A stretch of 64,000 nucleotides of DNA from Pantoea sp. BAV 3049 (GCF_009765445.1 NZ_WHOY01000031.1:1180959-1244958); one strand, 5' to 3'; shown: positions 1 to 10,291, counted from the first letter of the stretch. Notes: generated by a model not told the origin, from the sequence alone. A program made the numbers and translations.

Positions 1-818
1 AATTACAGAGTGTTATTGAAAGCGCCTTCGAGCGCCGCGCCGAGATCACCCCAGCCAATGCCGACACAGTGACCCGCGAAGCCGTAAGCCAGGTGATCGG
101 CCTTCTGGACAGCGGCGCCCTGCGCGTGGCGGAAAAGATCGACGGCCAGTGGGTGACCCATCAGTGGCTGAAGAAAGCCGTGCTGCTCTCCTTCCGCATC
201 AATGACAATCAGGTGATTGATGGTGCAGAAAGTCGTTTCTACGACAAAGTGCCAATGAAATTCGCTGACTACGATGATGCCCGCTTCAAAAAAGAAGGCT
301 TCCGCGTTGTTCCACCAGCAGCTGTACGTCAGGGCGCATTTATTGCACGCAACACCGTGCTGATGCCTTCCTACGTTAACATCGGCGCATACGTTGATGA
401 AGGCTCAATGGTGGATACCTGGGCTACCGTCGGCTCCTGTGCTCAAATCGGTAAAAACGTTCACCTGTCCGGCGGCGTGGGCATCGGTGGCGTGCTGGAG
501 CCGTTGCAGGCTAACCCGACCATCATCGAAGACAACTGCTTTATCGGCGCACGTTCTGAAATCGTGGAAGGCGTGATCGTGGAAGAAGGCGCGGTGATTT
601 CTATGGGCGTTTATATCGGCCAGAGCACCAAAATCTACGATCGCGAAACTGGCGAAGTGCATTACGGCCGCGTGCCTGCGGGCTCCGTGGTGGTTTCCGG
701 TAACCTGCCATCTAAAGACGGTAGCTACAGCCTGTACTGTGCGGTTATTGTTAAGAAAGTTGACGCGAAAACTCGCGGTAAAGTGGGCATCAACGAACTG
801 CTGCGCACCATCGACTAA
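1..818 (+). CDS. dapD: Tetrahydrodipicolinate N-succinyltransferase (5' end outside window)
   Basis: Transfers succinyl from succinyl-CoA to tetrahydrodipicolinate in the succinylase branch of lysine/meso-diaminopimelate synthesis; cytoplasmic trimer. The reading frame is open from base 3 and lacks only the first codons: the N-terminus [12 protein letters not shown] lines up with residue 4 onward of the 274-residue E. coli protein. The middle shows the left-handed beta-helix hexapeptide pattern ([37 protein letters not shown]). The C-terminus [11 protein letters not shown] is the family ending. In E. coli glnD lies directly upstream, which fits the truncation at the window edge. A terminator hairpin follows the stop. 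Confidence 0.98.
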   Translation, partial: LQSVIESAFERRAEITPANADTVTREAVSQVIGLLDSGALRVAEKIDGQWVTHQWLKKAVLLSFRINDNQVIDGAESRFYDKVPMKFADYDDARFKKEGFRVVPPAAVRQGAFIARNTVLMPSYVNIGAYVDEGSMVDTWATVGSCAQIGKNVHLSGGVGIGGVLEPLQANPTIIEDNCFIGARSEIVEGVIVEEGAVISMGVYIGQSTKIYDRETGEVHYGRVPAGSVVVSGNLPSKDGSYSLYCAVIVKKVDAKTRGKVGINELLRTID

Positions 819-827
819 ATCACCTTC

Positions 828-862
828 CGGGCCACTCGCTGTGGCCCGTAATCTTTTCTTTA
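828..862 (+). terminator. Terminator after dapD
   Basis: An 8-bp perfect stem (CGGGCCAC at 828-835, GTGGCCCG at 841-848) with a 5-nt loop begins 10 bases after the dapD stop and is followed by a T-rich run (taatcttttcttt). Confidence 0.75.
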
Positions 863-1024
863 CACCTGTCACGTCAAAAACCTGTTTCGCGACACGAAAT
901 AACTGGTGCTATTGCGCAATAACCAGGCGATAATCCGCGCCATTGATTCAGACCATGAACCCTGACGTTATCCGTGCTGTGACTTTTGCGACTACATTTA
1001 TCGCATCAGTCCTGAACGAACGAG

Positions 1025-1146
1025 CTAAGTGAAGACAAGGCGTAAGCGCGCAGCCCCGGTCGCAGATTAAAAGTCTGCGAGCATGGCGAGCACTGCACAA
1101 CGCAGTATTCACAATGCGCAGCCGGGACGACATTCACCTCACTTAG
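1025..1146 (+). other. Possible structured 5' leader of yaeH
   Basis: The 339-bp gap between dapD and yaeH has no convincing gene. Its 3' half can fold as one closed unit. The outer stem is CTAAGTGA (1025-1032) with TCACTTAG (1139-1146). Inside are a hairpin CGCAGA/TCTGCG (1061-1066 and 1074-1079) and a hairpin ACTGC/GCAGT (1092-1096 and 1102-1106). The outer stem ends 11 bases before the yaeH ATG, so it could be a leader RNA element or a mobile palindromic repeat. I do not recognise the family. Confidence 0.35.
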
Positions 1147-1157
1147 GAAAAAAACTC

Positions 1158-1550
1158 ATGTACGATAATTTGAAAGGCCTTGGCATCTCTAATCCTGACG
1201 ATATCGACCGTTACAGCCTGCGTCAGGAAGCCAGCAACGACATTCTGAAAATCTATTTCCGCAAAGACAAAGGCGAGTTTTTTGCCAAGAGCGTGAAATT
1301 TAAATATCCACGCCAGCGCAAAACCGTAGTGGCCGATAATGTCAGCCAGGGCTACAAAGAAATTCAGGAAATCAGCCCTAATCTGCGTTATGTGATTGAT
1401 GAACTGGACCAGATTTGCCAGCGCGACCAGGTGGAAGTGGATCTGAAACGTAAAATTCTGGAAGACCTGCGTCATCTGGAAAACGTTGTTTCTAATAAAA
1501 TCAACGAAATTGAATCCGATCTGGAAAAACTGACCCGCAGCGGTCGTTAA
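1158..1550 (+). CDS. yaeH: DUF3461 family protein YaeH
   Basis: A 130-residue conserved protein of unknown function. It matches E. coli YaeH (128 aa) along its whole length: [19 protein letters not shown] at the start, a basic block [14 protein letters not shown] near residues 45-58, then a long helical, probably coiled-coil C-terminal half ([18 protein letters not shown]). The start at 1158 follows AGGA at 1145-1148. A longer open frame reaches upstream to 1083 but crosses the structured leader and is not conserved, so I rejected it. Position between dapD and cdaR is as in E. coli. Confidence 0.95.
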   Translation: MYDNLKGLGISNPDDIDRYSLRQEASNDILKIYFRKDKGEFFAKSVKFKYPRQRKTVVADNVSQGYKEIQEISPNLRYVIDELDQICQRDQVEVDLKRKILEDLRHLENVVSNKINEIESDLEKLTRSGR

Positions 1551-1571
1551 TATTCTCTGAGTCTCTGAGCG

Positions 1572-1641
1572 ATAACATCCCGGAAGCTTATTCAGGTAAG
1601 TGACTGGGATTTTTTCGTGCAGCGGCCCCATCTGCAAAGTC
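1572..1641. repeat. Degenerate ERIC-type repeat
   Basis: Contains the ERIC core word GTAAGTGACTGGG preceded by a decayed copy of the CCCAGGAGCTTA arm (ccggaagctta) and followed by cgtgcagcgg and atctgcaaagt, the decayed right arm. It lies between the convergent genes yaeH and cdaR and may act as a transcript end. A well-preserved relative is at 29703-29801. Confidence 0.65.
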
Positions 1642-1652
1642 CTCAGAGTATA

Positions 1653-2810
1653 TTACGGCTGTTCATCCAGTTGCAGGGCAACATATAACAACAGCCTGTC
1701 ATCGAAATTACTCAGATTTAACCCCGTCAGTTCCGAAATACGGTTAAGCCGGTATTCCAGCGTGTTGCGGTGAATATATAGCGCTTTCGCCGTGGCCGAA
1801 GGTTGTACGTTATTGCTGAACCATGAAATCAGCGTGCGGCGCAGCAAACCGTTATTGTCCATCGACTTCAGTTTTGCCAGCGGGCGGGAAAGCTCATTGG
1901 CCTGCCAGCCACCGCGCAGGCTGTCCAGCAGCACCGGTAGCACCAGATCCTGATAAAAATAGCTACGCTGCTCAGGCATACGCTGTTTGCCCACTACCAT
2001 GGTGGTGTGGGCCGTCCGGTAAGATCGGGCGATGCTTCCCGGTCCGGTGAAGAAGTTGCCCAGCGCTATCCTCATACGCAAATGACCGCTCTCCTTCATC
2101 CGCGACTGCAACAGCTCCACCCGTTTGCGATGGTCTTCTGCATCAAAACGGCCATGGGCATTAAAAGCGGGTTTCAGCACCACCATCTCGGTCAGCGACA
2201 CAATAGCAATCAGGTTATCCCGCTCCGGCGTGGTCAGCAGCGTCTGCAGCTGTTGCAGCTCAGACATCGCGCTGTCCACCCCCAGTTGGCCGCTGTCCAC
2301 CTCCACCACTGCCACCACGCGCGGCTGGTTAAGATCGATGCGCAAACGCTGCGCCCACTCCATCAGAGCCGGTGAAAGCGTGTCGCTGCGGATCAGGTTC
2401 AGTACCAGCTCTTCGCGCAGACGGCTGTCCTGCGCCAGCATATGCAGCAGTCGGGCCTGCTCCAGCATCATCTCGGCCGTCATGCAGACCAGCTCTCCAT
2501 AGTGCCGCAGCGACTCGGGTTCGCCGGTCAGCCCAATGACGCCGACAATTTCGCCGTCGATACGCATCGGCAGGTTGATGCCCGGGCGTACGCCGTGAAG
2601 ATGCTTTGCCACGGCTTCATCAATATCCACCACGCGCGCCTGTGACAAAGCCAGAAGCGCCCCTTCGTGCATTTCTCCAATACGCTCACGGTCACCGCTG
2701 CCGATAATACGGCCGCGCGCGTCCATCACGTTGACATTGCTGTCAATAATTTGCATCGTGCGGGCAACAATTTCCTGCGCCAGGCGGGCATCCAGATGAT
2801 AAGTGGCCAT
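1653..2810 (-). CDS. cdaR: Sugar diacid utilization regulator CdaR
   Basis: Transcriptional activator of glucarate/galactarate-type genes in E. coli. Length is 385 aa, the same as the E. coli protein. The N-terminal diacid-sensing domain shows NVMDARGRIIGSGDRERIG (residues about 27-45) and GINLPMRIDGEIVGVIGLTG. The C-terminal PucR-type helix-turn-helix is seen in ALYIHRNTLEYRLNRISEL. The gene lies downstream of degP with both on the minus strand, as in E. coli. It may bear on the sugar-acid catabolism encoded elsewhere in the window, but that link is only an inference. Confidence 0.95.
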   Translation of the reverse strand: MATYHLDARLAQEIVARTMQIIDSNVNVMDARGRIIGSGDRERIGEMHEGALLALSQARVVDIDEAVAKHLHGVRPGINLPMRIDGEIVGVIGLTGEPESLRHYGELVCMTAEMMLEQARLLHMLAQDSRLREELVLNLIRSDTLSPALMEWAQRLRIDLNQPRVVAVVEVDSGQLGVDSAMSELQQLQTLLTTPERDNLIAIVSLTEMVVLKPAFNAHGRFDAEDHRKRVELLQSRMKESGHLRMRIALGNFFTGPGSIARSYRTAHTTMVVGKQRMPEQRSYFYQDLVLPVLLDSLRGGWQANELSRPLAKLKSMDNNGLLRRTLISWFSNNVQPSATAKALYIHRNTLEYRLNRISELTGLNLSNFDDRLLLYVALQLDEQP

Positions 2811-3128
2811 CCACTACTCCTGAAAAGCATTATTCAGCCAGCATACCTGCAGGGCCGTGCCGGTACATTGTGCAACTGCACTAAGCGTGATACCGGCTGT
2901 GAAAATTGCGGCAGGGTTCACAAAGCGGGGGGATGTCGGGGCATAAAACAGCAGGTACTGGCCTTAACGACCAGCCCCTCAGGGATGGCGGTTACAGAAA
3001 AGAGTCCTGTTCTCTGTGGCTGTTTACCAGGAGAGCAAGATCAAAGCACCTGACAATAAAAAAGGAACCGGCCACAATGACCGGTCCCTTTCATCAGGCA
3101 GCTGGGCCGCAGGCCAGCCCTGGTGCGA
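2811..3128. other. Intergenic region upstream of cdaR
   Basis: These 318 bp contain the degP terminator (3055-3093) and the cdaR promoter region. No open frame here looks coding on either strand, and I see no clear operator. Confidence 0.6.
3055..3093 (-). terminator. degP terminator
   Basis: Read on the minus strand, GGGACCGG and CCGGTTCC flank an 8-nt TCATTGTGG-like loop and are followed by CTTTTTTATTG. It lies about 35 bases past the degP stop. Confidence 0.85.
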
Positions 3129-4571
3129 TCACTGCATCAGCAGGTAAATGGAGCTGTCACCACGCTGGATATTCAGCGCCAGCACCGAAGGTTTGGTGTC
3201 GAGGATCTTGCGCAGTTCGCCCAGGTTGGCGATGGCCTGCTGGTTAACGCCAAGGATCACGTCGTCTTTCTTCAGCCCGATGCGAGCGGCTGCGGAACCC
3301 GCTTTCACGCTGTCGACCTTCACGCCCTTCACGCCTTTCACGTCGAAGTTGCTCAGGTCAGCCCCTTCAATACCGGTGTAGATAGTGCCGGAATCAACTT
3401 TGGTCTGGGTACTCTGCTGCAGCTCCACGTTCACCGTGACTGGCTTACCGTCGCGGATCAGGCCCAGAGCCATTTTGGTGCCCACCGGCAGTGAACCCAC
3501 CTGCGCACGCAGTGCGGCGAAGCTGGAAATCGCCTTGCCGTTGATCGAGGTCACCACGTCGCCCGCTTTGATACCGGCTTTCGCTGCTGAAGAGTTTGGC
3601 AGCACCTGGCTGACAAAGGCACCGCGCTGGGCGTCAACTTTCATCGCTTTAGCCAGCTCGGAATTCAGTTCGGTCCCCATGATCCCCAGCTCGCCCCGTT
3701 TCACCTGGCCGTATTCGACCATCTGCGCAGTCAGGTTCTTGACCATATTACTTGGGATAGCGAAGCCGATACCGATGTTGCCACCGTCCGGCGCGAGGAT
3801 CGCGGTGTTAATCCCGATCAGTTCACCGTTCAGGTTCACCAGCGCACCCCCCGAGTTCCCCCGGTTGATTGCCGCATCGGTCTGGATAAAGTTTTCGTAG
3901 TTTTCCACGTTCAGGCCACTACGTCCCAGCGCTGATACGATACCGGAGGTGACCGTTTCGCCAAGGCCGTAAGGGTTACCGATCGCCACGGTGTAATCAC
4001 CGACGCGCAGATCGTCTGAATCGGCAATTTTAATAGCGGTCAGATTTTTTGCATCATTCAGCTGGAGCAGCGCAATGTCCGAACGCGGATCTTTACCGAT
4101 CACTTTCGCGTCATATTTGCGGCCATCACTCAGCTGAACCTGAATTTTGGTGGCATTATCGACCACGTGGTTGTTGGTCACGACGTAGCCTTTGGCGGCA
4201 TCAATCACCACACCCGATCCCAACGCACGGAATTTTTCCTGCTGGGTACCCGCGCCGCCCTGACCCTGACCACCCTGTCCACCGCCGCCCTGACACATTG
4301 GCGAGCTCTGGAAAGGTGAGCCATCCTGGCAGAACGGTGAATTATCACCAAAGAACTGCTGGAACTGCTGAGGCAAACGAGGTGTGCGTACTGTTGTGCT
4401 TCCTTCAACATTGATACTCACAACTGAAGGCATCACTTTTTCTAACATCGGTGCCAGGCTTGGCAGCTGCTGGCTGGAGGAAGAAGCAGTTTCTGCTGCG
4501 GTGGCGGTAAGCGGGCCCATCGCCATTCCCAGGCTCAGAACCAACGCGCTGGCTAAAAGTGTTTTTTTCAT
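3129..4571 (-). CDS. degP: Periplasmic serine endoprotease/chaperone DegP
   Basis: HtrA-family protease that degrades misfolded envelope proteins and forms cage-like oligomers in the periplasm. Length is 480 aa (E. coli 474). Residues 1-26 form a signal peptide ending ATA-AE. The LA loop carries a Cys pair (Cys81, Cys93) and a glycine/glutamine-rich stretch. The trypsin-like triad is His135 (NNHVVD), Asp165 (SDIALL) and Ser240 (RGNSGG). Two PDZ domains follow (about 300-380 and 400-480), ending NIQRGDSSIYLLMQ. A sigma-E-like promoter lies upstream, in line with envelope-stress control known for the family. Confidence 0.98.
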   Translation of the reverse strand: MKKTLLASALVLSLGMAMGPLTATAAETASSSSQQLPSLAPMLEKVMPSVVSINVEGSTTVRTPRLPQQFQQFFGDNSPFCQDGSPFQSSPMCQGGGGQGGQGQGGAGTQQEKFRALGSGVVIDAAKGYVVTNNHVVDNATKIQVQLSDGRKYDAKVIGKDPRSDIALLQLNDAKNLTAIKIADSDDLRVGDYTVAIGNPYGLGETVTSGIVSALGRSGLNVENYENFIQTDAAINRGNSGGALVNLNGELIGINTAILAPDGGNIGIGFAIPSNMVKNLTAQMVEYGQVKRGELGIMGTELNSELAKAMKVDAQRGAFVSQVLPNSSAAKAGIKAGDVVTSINGKAISSFAALRAQVGSLPVGTKMALGLIRDGKPVTVNVELQQSTQTKVDSGTIYTGIEGADLSNFDVKGVKGVKVDSVKAGSAAARIGLKKDDVILGVNQQAIANLGELRKILDTKPSVLALNIQRGDSSIYLLMQ

Positions 4572-4623
4572 GCGTCTGTTTCTCTAAGTGTCCAATTATG
4601 CAACCATTGCTGTGGTCGTGATG

Positions 4624-4651
4624 TTGAGAGTCAAGTTTTAACGCTAAGTTC
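4624..4651 (-). promoter_or_regulatory. Sigma-E-like promoter of degP
   Basis: On the minus strand GAACTT (4651-4646) and TCTCAA (4629-4624) are separated by exactly 16 bases, 53 bases before the degP ATG. This fits the sigma-E consensus (GAACTT, 16, TCTRA) and the known regulation of degP in E. coli. Confidence 0.7.
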
Positions 4652-4719
4652 ATGAGGAAGTTTCTGCTAAAGGTAAAAATTTATTCTCTTCCTTTACAAA
4701 ACTCACTCCTCCACCCGCA

Positions 4720-6234
4720 TTATTCGACCGCCATCAACCGACGATACTCGTCCCACGCATACAAATCCGTCATGCCGCTGACATAATCCTGCAGCAGGCG
4801 CGCACGATAATAACGTTCCCACAGCAAACGTTCAAAGCGATGTTCAATTATCAGGTTGCGCATATGAACGGAATAAGCCTTACGATGCTTACCAGAAAGT
4901 TTGTGAAATAAACGTGTCTCAATCGGGTAATCTTTATGAAAAGCATCATTTATCAGGATGTTAAAATCGGTATAAGACATGGACAGCAACGGCTGATAGA
5001 TATTTAGCAGGCCTTTGATGACCTGATATCCCTGCAATTCCAGCTGTTCCACCTCCGCGTGATTAAATACATGCTTTCTGGCCACAGCTTTGAAAAGCGT
5101 CAGTAACTGACTTTCATCCCCTTCATCTTCCAGCAACGAATGATTAAAACTGCCCTGATAAATAGGTTCAATGTTATCAATAAAGCGTTTAACCGCGTGC
5201 TCCACCAATACCGACTGAACCCTTACCCGCAGCTTCATAAAAAAGGTATCGCTGCGGCTGCGATAGCGCTCTTTGTTTTGCGCCTCACTGTAAGCAAAGC
5301 CCACTATCTTTACAAACAGCTCATCGGAATTGACTTTTTTCTTCTTCTTCAGCAACTCCCATTCGTCTTTCAGATAACCGTGCAGCTGTTCAACGCTGAA
5401 TATGGCCTTCTCCACGGCATCGTCCAGGTCGGCAATACAGTAAGAAATATCATCGGCCGCTTCCATAATATAAGTCAGAGGAAAACGGTGATATTGCTCA
5501 GTTGCTGTCGCCCGCAGTAATTCTGAGACGTATTTCTCTTCCGACAGATAATAGCCTGGCTTTTTCATCAGCGTTTTAAACTGCTGAGGTTTTTCGCCCT
5601 GGAACCAGGCAGGCGCAGTGTATTTCAGGATGCAGGCAACCTGAACATAAGACAAATTGAGCTGCAGAAGAGTATGAACCAGGCGTATAGCCTGAGCATT
5701 GCCTTCAAAATGGCAGAGATCCTGGCGAAGTTTGGCATTCATCGCGAGAAACTTTTCATTCTGCTGGTTATTTTCCACCCCCGCCTCTGCCGGTTCTATC
5801 AACATGCCAGGAAGATTTACCTTAAACCAGTCATTAATTGCCGCTTCGCCAAAATGACCAAACGGCGGGTTACCCACGTCATGCAACAGACAGGACATCT
5901 CCACCAGGCTTTCAAAGGCGCCGGTAAAACCATCCAGGCCATATTGCGCCAGCCCGCCCGGCTGCTCTTTCAGCTTCTGAATAATTTCTTTGGCTATATA
6001 GCGGCCGGTTTGCTGCACCTCAAGGGAGTGCGTCAGGCGCGATCGGACGGCAGCATTTCTCTCCAGCGGGAAGACCTGCGTTTTTTGCTGCAGACGCCGG
6101 ATGGCGGCAGAATTAATGATCCTGCCACGATCGCTTTCAAAATGCCGAGTGATGAGATATTCGCCCGCAGGCTCTTCGCGATTATTAAAAGGTCTCTCAA
6201 AGCTGAATTTCGTCCTGAAATCGATTGCTGACAT
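4720..6234 (-). CDS. dgt: Deoxyguanosinetriphosphate triphosphohydrolase
   Basis: Cleaves dGTP to deoxyguanosine and triphosphate; member of the HD superfamily. Length is 504 aa (E. coli 505). The HD metal-site residues are visible as His69 (RLTHS), His118-Asp119 ([16 protein letters not shown]) and a later Asp in [15 protein letters not shown]. The [20 protein letters not shown] block (about 37-56) is near identical to E. coli. It is upstream of degP on the same strand and divergent from mtnN, as in E. coli. Confidence 0.97.
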   Translation of the reverse strand: MSAIDFRTKFSFERPFNNREEPAGEYLITRHFESDRGRIINSAAIRRLQQKTQVFPLERNAAVRSRLTHSLEVQQTGRYIAKEIIQKLKEQPGGLAQYGLDGFTGAFESLVEMSCLLHDVGNPPFGHFGEAAINDWFKVNLPGMLIEPAEAGVENNQQNEKFLAMNAKLRQDLCHFEGNAQAIRLVHTLLQLNLSYVQVACILKYTAPAWFQGEKPQQFKTLMKKPGYYLSEEKYVSELLRATATEQYHRFPLTYIMEAADDISYCIADLDDAVEKAIFSVEQLHGYLKDEWELLKKKKKVNSDELFVKIVGFAYSEAQNKERYRSRSDTFFMKLRVRVQSVLVEHAVKRFIDNIEPIYQGSFNHSLLEDEGDESQLLTLFKAVARKHVFNHAEVEQLELQGYQVIKGLLNIYQPLLSMSYTDFNILINDAFHKDYPIETRLFHKLSGKHRKAYSVHMRNLIIEHRFERLLWERYYRARLLQDYVSGMTDLYAWDEYRRLMAVE

Positions 6235-6342
6235 AGTCGTCCCCTGGATTACTGACTGGTGCAGTGAGTTTAATGACGTTTAATCATGGTAAACTATGCA
6301 CCATATTTGACGAGTTTTACCACAACCTTAGCGAGTATCCCT

Positions 6343-7041
6343 ATGAAAGCAGGCATTATTGGTGCGATGGAGCAGGAAGTTACCCTGCTGCGTGACAAAA
6401 TTGAAAACCGCCAGACGATTGAACTGGCAGGCTGTGAAATTTATACCGGTACGCTGAACGGCGTGGAAGTTGCTCTGCTGAAATCGGGAATTGGTAAAGT
6501 CTCAGCCGCGATGGGCACTACTCTGCTGCTGCAGATGTGCAAACCTGACTTTATTATTAACACCGGTTCCGCCGGTGGCCTGGCCCCAACCCTGAAAGTG
6601 GGCGATATCGTGGTGTCCGGTGAAGTGCGTTACCACGACGCTGACGTCACTGCCTTCGGTTACGAAGCGGGCCAGATGGCGGGCTGCCCTGCCGCCTTTA
6701 CCGCAGACGCCCGACTGATTGAAGCGGCAGAAACCTGCATCAAAGAGCTTGGTCAGCACGCGGTTCGCGGCCTGGTGGTCAGTGGCGATGCTTTTATCAA
6801 TGGAGCAGAGCCGCTGGCGCGCATCCGTTCCACCTTCCCGCAGGCTGTGGGCGTGGAGATGGAAGCAACCGCCATTGCGCACGTCTGCCACCAGTTTGGG
6901 ACGCCGTTTGTGGTGGTACGCGCCATCTCTGACGTGGCCGATCAGGAATCACACCTGAGCTTTGATGAGTTCCTCACCGTTGCCGCTAAGCACTCTTCCC
7001 TGCTGGTTGAAACGCTGCTGACCCATCTGGCCCGTGGCTAA
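6343..7041 (+). CDS. mtnN: 5'-methylthioadenosine/S-adenosylhomocysteine nucleosidase
   Basis: Hydrolyses MTA and SAH to adenine and the thioribose compound, feeding methionine salvage and AI-2 synthesis. The chosen start gives 232 aa, the same as E. coli, beginning [13 protein letters not shown]; an upstream in-frame ATG at 6286 adds 19 unconserved residues and is rejected. Family motifs include NTGSAGGL, the Glu of [14 protein letters not shown] and the catalytic Asp of AISDVAD. MTA is a by-product of spermidine synthesis, and speE/speD lie later in this window. The frame overlaps btuF by 8 bases. Confidence 0.97.
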   Translation: MKAGIIGAMEQEVTLLRDKIENRQTIELAGCEIYTGTLNGVEVALLKSGIGKVSAAMGTTLLLQMCKPDFIINTGSAGGLAPTLKVGDIVVSGEVRYHDADVTAFGYEAGQMAGCPAAFTADARLIEAAETCIKELGQHAVRGLVVSGDAFINGAEPLARIRSTFPQAVGVEMEATAIAHVCHQFGTPFVVVRAISDVADQESHLSFDEFLTVAAKHSSLLVETLLTHLARG

Positions 7042-7837
7042 ATTCCTGCCCTGTCTTTTACTGCTGCTGTCCTGCTTCGGGACGGCAGCAGCCTCTGCGC
7101 CCCGCGTTGTCACTCTCGCTCCTAATCTGACCGAACTGGCTTTTGCTGCCGGGATCACTCCCGTTGGCGTAAGTGCTTACTCGGACTATCCTCCTGCGGC
7201 AGAGAAGATTGAACAGGTGGCGAACTGGCAGGGGATCAACACCGAGCGCATTATTGGCCTCAGGCCTGATGTGGTGCTGGCGTGGCGCGACGGGAACCCG
7301 CAGCGGCAGGTGGATCAGCTGAAGGCGTTTGGCATTAAAGTGGAATGGATTGAGCCAGCTACGGTCAGCGAGATGATTGCCGGCGTGCGGCAGCTGAAAG
7401 CCTGGAGCCCGCAACCTGAAAAGGCAGAGCAGGAAGCGCAACTGTTGCAGAAACAGTGGGAAGCGTTACAACAACGTTATGCCAGCCAGCCGAAGAAAGC
7501 GGTGTTTCTGCAATTTGGCATGCAGCCACTGTTTACTGCTTCCCGCAACACCTTACAGAACGAAATCCTGCAGGTTTGCGGCGGTGAGAATATTTTTGCC
7601 GACAGCCGCGTGGCCTGGCCACAGGTCAGCCGTGAGCAGGTATTGATGCGCCATCCGGAGGTGGTGGTGATCGGTGGTGACCCTCAGCGTGTTCCGGCGA
7701 TTAAAGCTTTCTGGCATCCGCAACTTAATGTGAGAGTGATCCCAGTAAAAGATGACTGGTTTAGCCGGCCCGGCCCCCGGATTATGCTGGCTGCTCAACA
7801 ATTATGCAGCCAACTGCACCCAGAGCAAACACCCTGA
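7034..7837 (+). CDS. btuF: Vitamin B12 ABC transporter periplasmic binding protein
   Basis: Binds cobalamin in the periplasm and delivers it to BtuCD. Length is 267 aa. It begins at a GTG inside the 3' end of mtnN and has a signal peptide to about residue 22 ([15 protein letters not shown]). Motifs of the class III binding protein are [30 protein letters not shown] and [15 protein letters not shown] [12 protein letters not shown]. The mtnN-btuF coupling is as in E. coli. The E. coli neighbour yadS is not found downstream. Confidence 0.95.
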   Translation: MAKFLPCLLLLLSCFGTAAASAPRVVTLAPNLTELAFAAGITPVGVSAYSDYPPAAEKIEQVANWQGINTERIIGLRPDVVLAWRDGNPQRQVDQLKAFGIKVEWIEPATVSEMIAGVRQLKAWSPQPEKAEQEAQLLQKQWEALQQRYASQPKKAVFLQFGMQPLFTASRNTLQNEILQVCGGENIFADSRVAWPQVSREQVLMRHPEVVVIGGDPQRVPAIKAFWHPQLNVRVIPVKDDWFSRPGPRIMLAAQQLCSQLHPEQTP

Positions 7838-7883
7838 AACAACTAAAACCGCAAAAACACGGTTAAATTTTCAACAAAAATTG

Positions 7884-7918
7884 CCGTTAATCAACTAACG
7901 GACCGGCGAATTTTTTAC
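7884..7918 (+). terminator. Probable btuF terminator
   Basis: A stem CCGTTA (7884-7889) and TAACGG (7896-7901) with a 6-nt loop is followed after a short spacer by TTTTTT at 7911-7916. Confidence 0.4.
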
Positions 7919-7975
7919 CCTCACGTTCCGTATCTGGGCTGATGCCCTGATTTTTTATACCAGGAAATAAGCGTT

Positions 7976-8222
7976 ATGAAAGCCATCTATCTGGCTCCTG
8001 GGCTGATTAGGGCTGGTCATGCCTGTGCCGCTTCGATTACCGGCAGCATCGGGCTCAAACTGAACATTTATTCGCATTGACGGGCAAAGTGCCACACCAG
8101 CAGCATCACCGGCAGTAGATTGTGGTCAACAGGTTGCCGTGCAGCCGAAAGTGACCCAGGCGGTTATTTCGCAGGACAGGGCGAGACGTCAGGTGTCGAA
8201 GTTGATCACAGTGGAATGGTAA
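7976..8222 (+). pseudogene. Frameshifted gene for a small exported protein
   Basis: A good ribosome site (CAGGAAATAAGCGTT) precedes ATG at 7976. The frame begins with a signal-like segment (MKAIYLAPGLIRAGHACAA) and GSIGLKL, then stops at 8078-8080. In the +1 frame the coding sense continues from about 8063 without interruption (FIRIDGQSATPAASPAVD, CGQQVAVQPKV, SKLITVEW) to TAA at 8220-8222. The whole interval is 247 nt, one more than a multiple of three, as expected for one inserted base near 8063. The repaired product would be about 81 aa. The layout recalls the YehE/DUF2574-like small exported proteins, but I do not firmly recognise it. It lies in the 421-bp gap between btuF and erpA. Confidence 0.5.
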
Positions 8223-8226
8223 GCAG

Positions 8227-8257
8227 AACCCCGGCAGCGAAAGCGCCGGGGTTTTTT
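8227..8257 (+). terminator. Terminator between convergent btuF side and erpA
   Basis: Stem AACCCCGGC (8227-8235) with GCCGGGGTT (8245-8253) followed by TTTT on the plus strand. It ends just before the erpA stop, so on the minus strand it may also limit erpA transcripts, though without a clear U run there. Confidence 0.8.
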
Positions 8258-8258
8258 A

Positions 8259-8603
8259 TCAGATGCTGAAGGAGGAACCGCAGCCGCAGGTAGTTTTGGC
8301 ATTCGGATTGGTCACCACAAAGCGTGAGCCCTCCAGCCCTTCGGTGTAATCCACCGAACCGCCCACCAGATACTGCAGGCTCATCGGATCGACTACCAGC
8401 GCCACACCCGCCTTCTCAATGGTCATATCACCGTCGTTGACCTTATCATCAAAGGTAAAGCCATACTGGAAGCCGCTGCAGCCGCCACCGGTGATATAAA
8501 CGCGCAGTTTCAGATCCGGGTTCTCTTCATCTGAAATCAGGTTTTTGACTTTACTGGCCGCTGCTTCAGTGAACTGCAGGGGCAGAGCTATATCGTCACT
8601 CAT
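8259..8603 (-). CDS. erpA: Iron-sulfur cluster insertion protein ErpA
   Basis: A-type carrier that delivers Fe-S clusters to apo-proteins such as those of isoprenoid synthesis. Length is 114 aa, identical to E. coli. The three cluster-ligand cysteines are Cys42 ([10 protein letters not shown]), Cys106 and Cys108 (TTCGCGSSF). It is transcribed on its own, next to clcA on the same strand. Confidence 0.98.
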   Translation of the reverse strand: MSDDIALPLQFTEAAASKVKNLISDEENPDLKLRVYITGGGCSGFQYGFTFDDKVNDGDMTIEKAGVALVVDPMSLQYLVGGSVDYTEGLEGSRFVVTNPNAKTTCGCGSSFSI

Positions 8604-8683
8604 TTAGTACTCCATCAGGCATTCAGGACGACGTGATATTTCGACCATCATTAGCGTTATTATCTTATATAGCAGTATAGCAA

Positions 8684-10120
8684 TCAAGTATCAGCCTGTT
8701 TGGTCCGGGAAGACGTGGCACTCTGTGCTGCTGTGTCTTCCTCTGCCTGTTGCTGTTTCGCCAGCAGGCGGCCCAACAGGGCTGAATAGAGCGGCTTGCC
8801 CCCGAGAAACTGTGCCAGCAATGTTGCCCCAAGACAGGTAATAATCATCGGCAGAATAAGTTGATAATTGTCGGTCATTTCCAGAACCAGCACAATGCCG
8901 GTCAGCGGTGCCCGGACTGAAGCGGCGAACAGCGCGCCCATTCCGGCAATAGCGAAAGTGCCGGCTTCAAGGTGATAAGCAGGGAACAACGAAGCACTGG
9001 CCATGCCAAACGCGGTCCCAAGTAAGGTGCCCAGTGCCAGCATCGGGGCGAAGATGCCACCCGGCGCGCCCGAACCAAAGCACAGCAGCGTGGTCACCAC
9101 GCGGGCGATGAAAATAAACAGCAGCATACCGACGGTGTAATTACCCGCTGCCGCAACCGGGATCAGGTTAAAACCCCCGCCTGCCGCTTCCGGCTCAATC
9201 AGGCCGAGCACGCCACAAACGCCGCCCAACACCGCACCGATGATCAGCAGCTTGCGCATATTTCCGCCATGCAGGCGCTGGAACATATCCTGCGTTTTGA
9301 AAATCAGCGCATTGAACGCCACGCCCACCACGCCAAAGATCATTCCCAGCAGCAAATACAGCCACAGGGTGTTCACCGGGGACTCTGCCAGTTTGCCTAC
9401 CGCGATCACCGCATGTTCGCCATTGAAGATGCGGAAAACGATGCTCGACATAATTACGCCAATAAACACCGCCTTGATGGAAATAACGCTGTAACGAAAC
9501 TGAAGGCGCATCTCTTCAATGATAAACAGGATGCCCGCAAGCGGGGCATTAAAGGCGGCTGACAGACCTGCCGCCGCGCCGGTAGCCAGCAGAGAATGAC
9601 GCGCCTCGGTGCTTTTCATGCGGAAAATATCCAGCACCATCCGGCCGAGATTGCCACCCAGCTGTACCGTCGGCCCTTCCCGCCCGAGCACCATTCCGGC
9701 CCCCAGTGTGCCCATGCCGCCAATAAATTTTACCGGGATCACCCGCCACCAGCGCACCGGCCGCAACTCTTCCAGCGCACCTTCGATTTCAGGAATGCCG
9801 GACCCGGAGGCTTCCGGGGCGAAACGGCGGACAAGGTAGTAACCGATAACGGCGAGGATCGCGGAGAGGATAAATGCCAGCGGGAACGCCAGGCTCCAGT
9901 GATGCTCCACCTTTGCCAGGATTTCAAGGCGGTGAGTGCTGACCGCGTTGACGGCTTTTTCAAATCCCACCCCGACAAGTCCGGCGAGGGTACCGACAAT
10001 TCCCGCCATAATCAGCACGATTGCGGGCGTTTTATCGCGGCGTATCAGCATGCGAAGGAAATCACTGCGTCTGGCAGGAACCACATTTAACTGGTCGGTC
10101 GATGAGGTTGGCTCGTTCAT
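8684..10120 (-). CDS. clcA: H(+)/Cl(-) exchange transporter ClcA
   Basis: CLC-family antiporter of the inner membrane exchanging two chloride ions for one proton, part of extreme acid resistance in E. coli. Length is 478 aa (E. coli 473). The ion-path signatures are present: GSGIPEIEG, the gating glutamate in [10 protein letters not shown], and [14 protein letters not shown] [14 protein letters not shown]. The hydrophobic pattern fits the usual 18 helices. Divergent from hemL, as in E. coli. Confidence 0.96.
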   Translation of the reverse strand: MNEPTSSTDQLNVVPARRSDFLRMLIRRDKTPAIVLIMAGIVGTLAGLVGVGFEKAVNAVSTHRLEILAKVEHHWSLAFPLAFILSAILAVIGYYLVRRFAPEASGSGIPEIEGALEELRPVRWWRVIPVKFIGGMGTLGAGMVLGREGPTVQLGGNLGRMVLDIFRMKSTEARHSLLATGAAAGLSAAFNAPLAGILFIIEEMRLQFRYSVISIKAVFIGVIMSSIVFRIFNGEHAVIAVGKLAESPVNTLWLYLLLGMIFGVVGVAFNALIFKTQDMFQRLHGGNMRKLLIIGAVLGGVCGVLGLIEPEAAGGGFNLIPVAAAGNYTVGMLLFIFIARVVTTLLCFGSGAPGGIFAPMLALGTLLGTAFGMASASLFPAYHLEAGTFAIAGMGALFAASVRAPLTGIVLVLEMTDNYQLILPMIITCLGATLLAQFLGGKPLYSALLGRLLAKQQQAEEDTAAQSATSSRTKQADT

Positions 10121-10291
10121 ATCCCGTTCATTAGTTTGTCAGGAAAGGTCAGTATCTTACTCATATCAGGCCGTATGTCCCGGGAAAAAATGTTCTCCAT
10201 TCGTGTCAAAAAGCCCACTGACCTTTTGACCCTGCCGCAGGTTCCCTTAGAATGGCGGTGTTTTTCTTAATGCATCCTCAGGAGCGGAACC

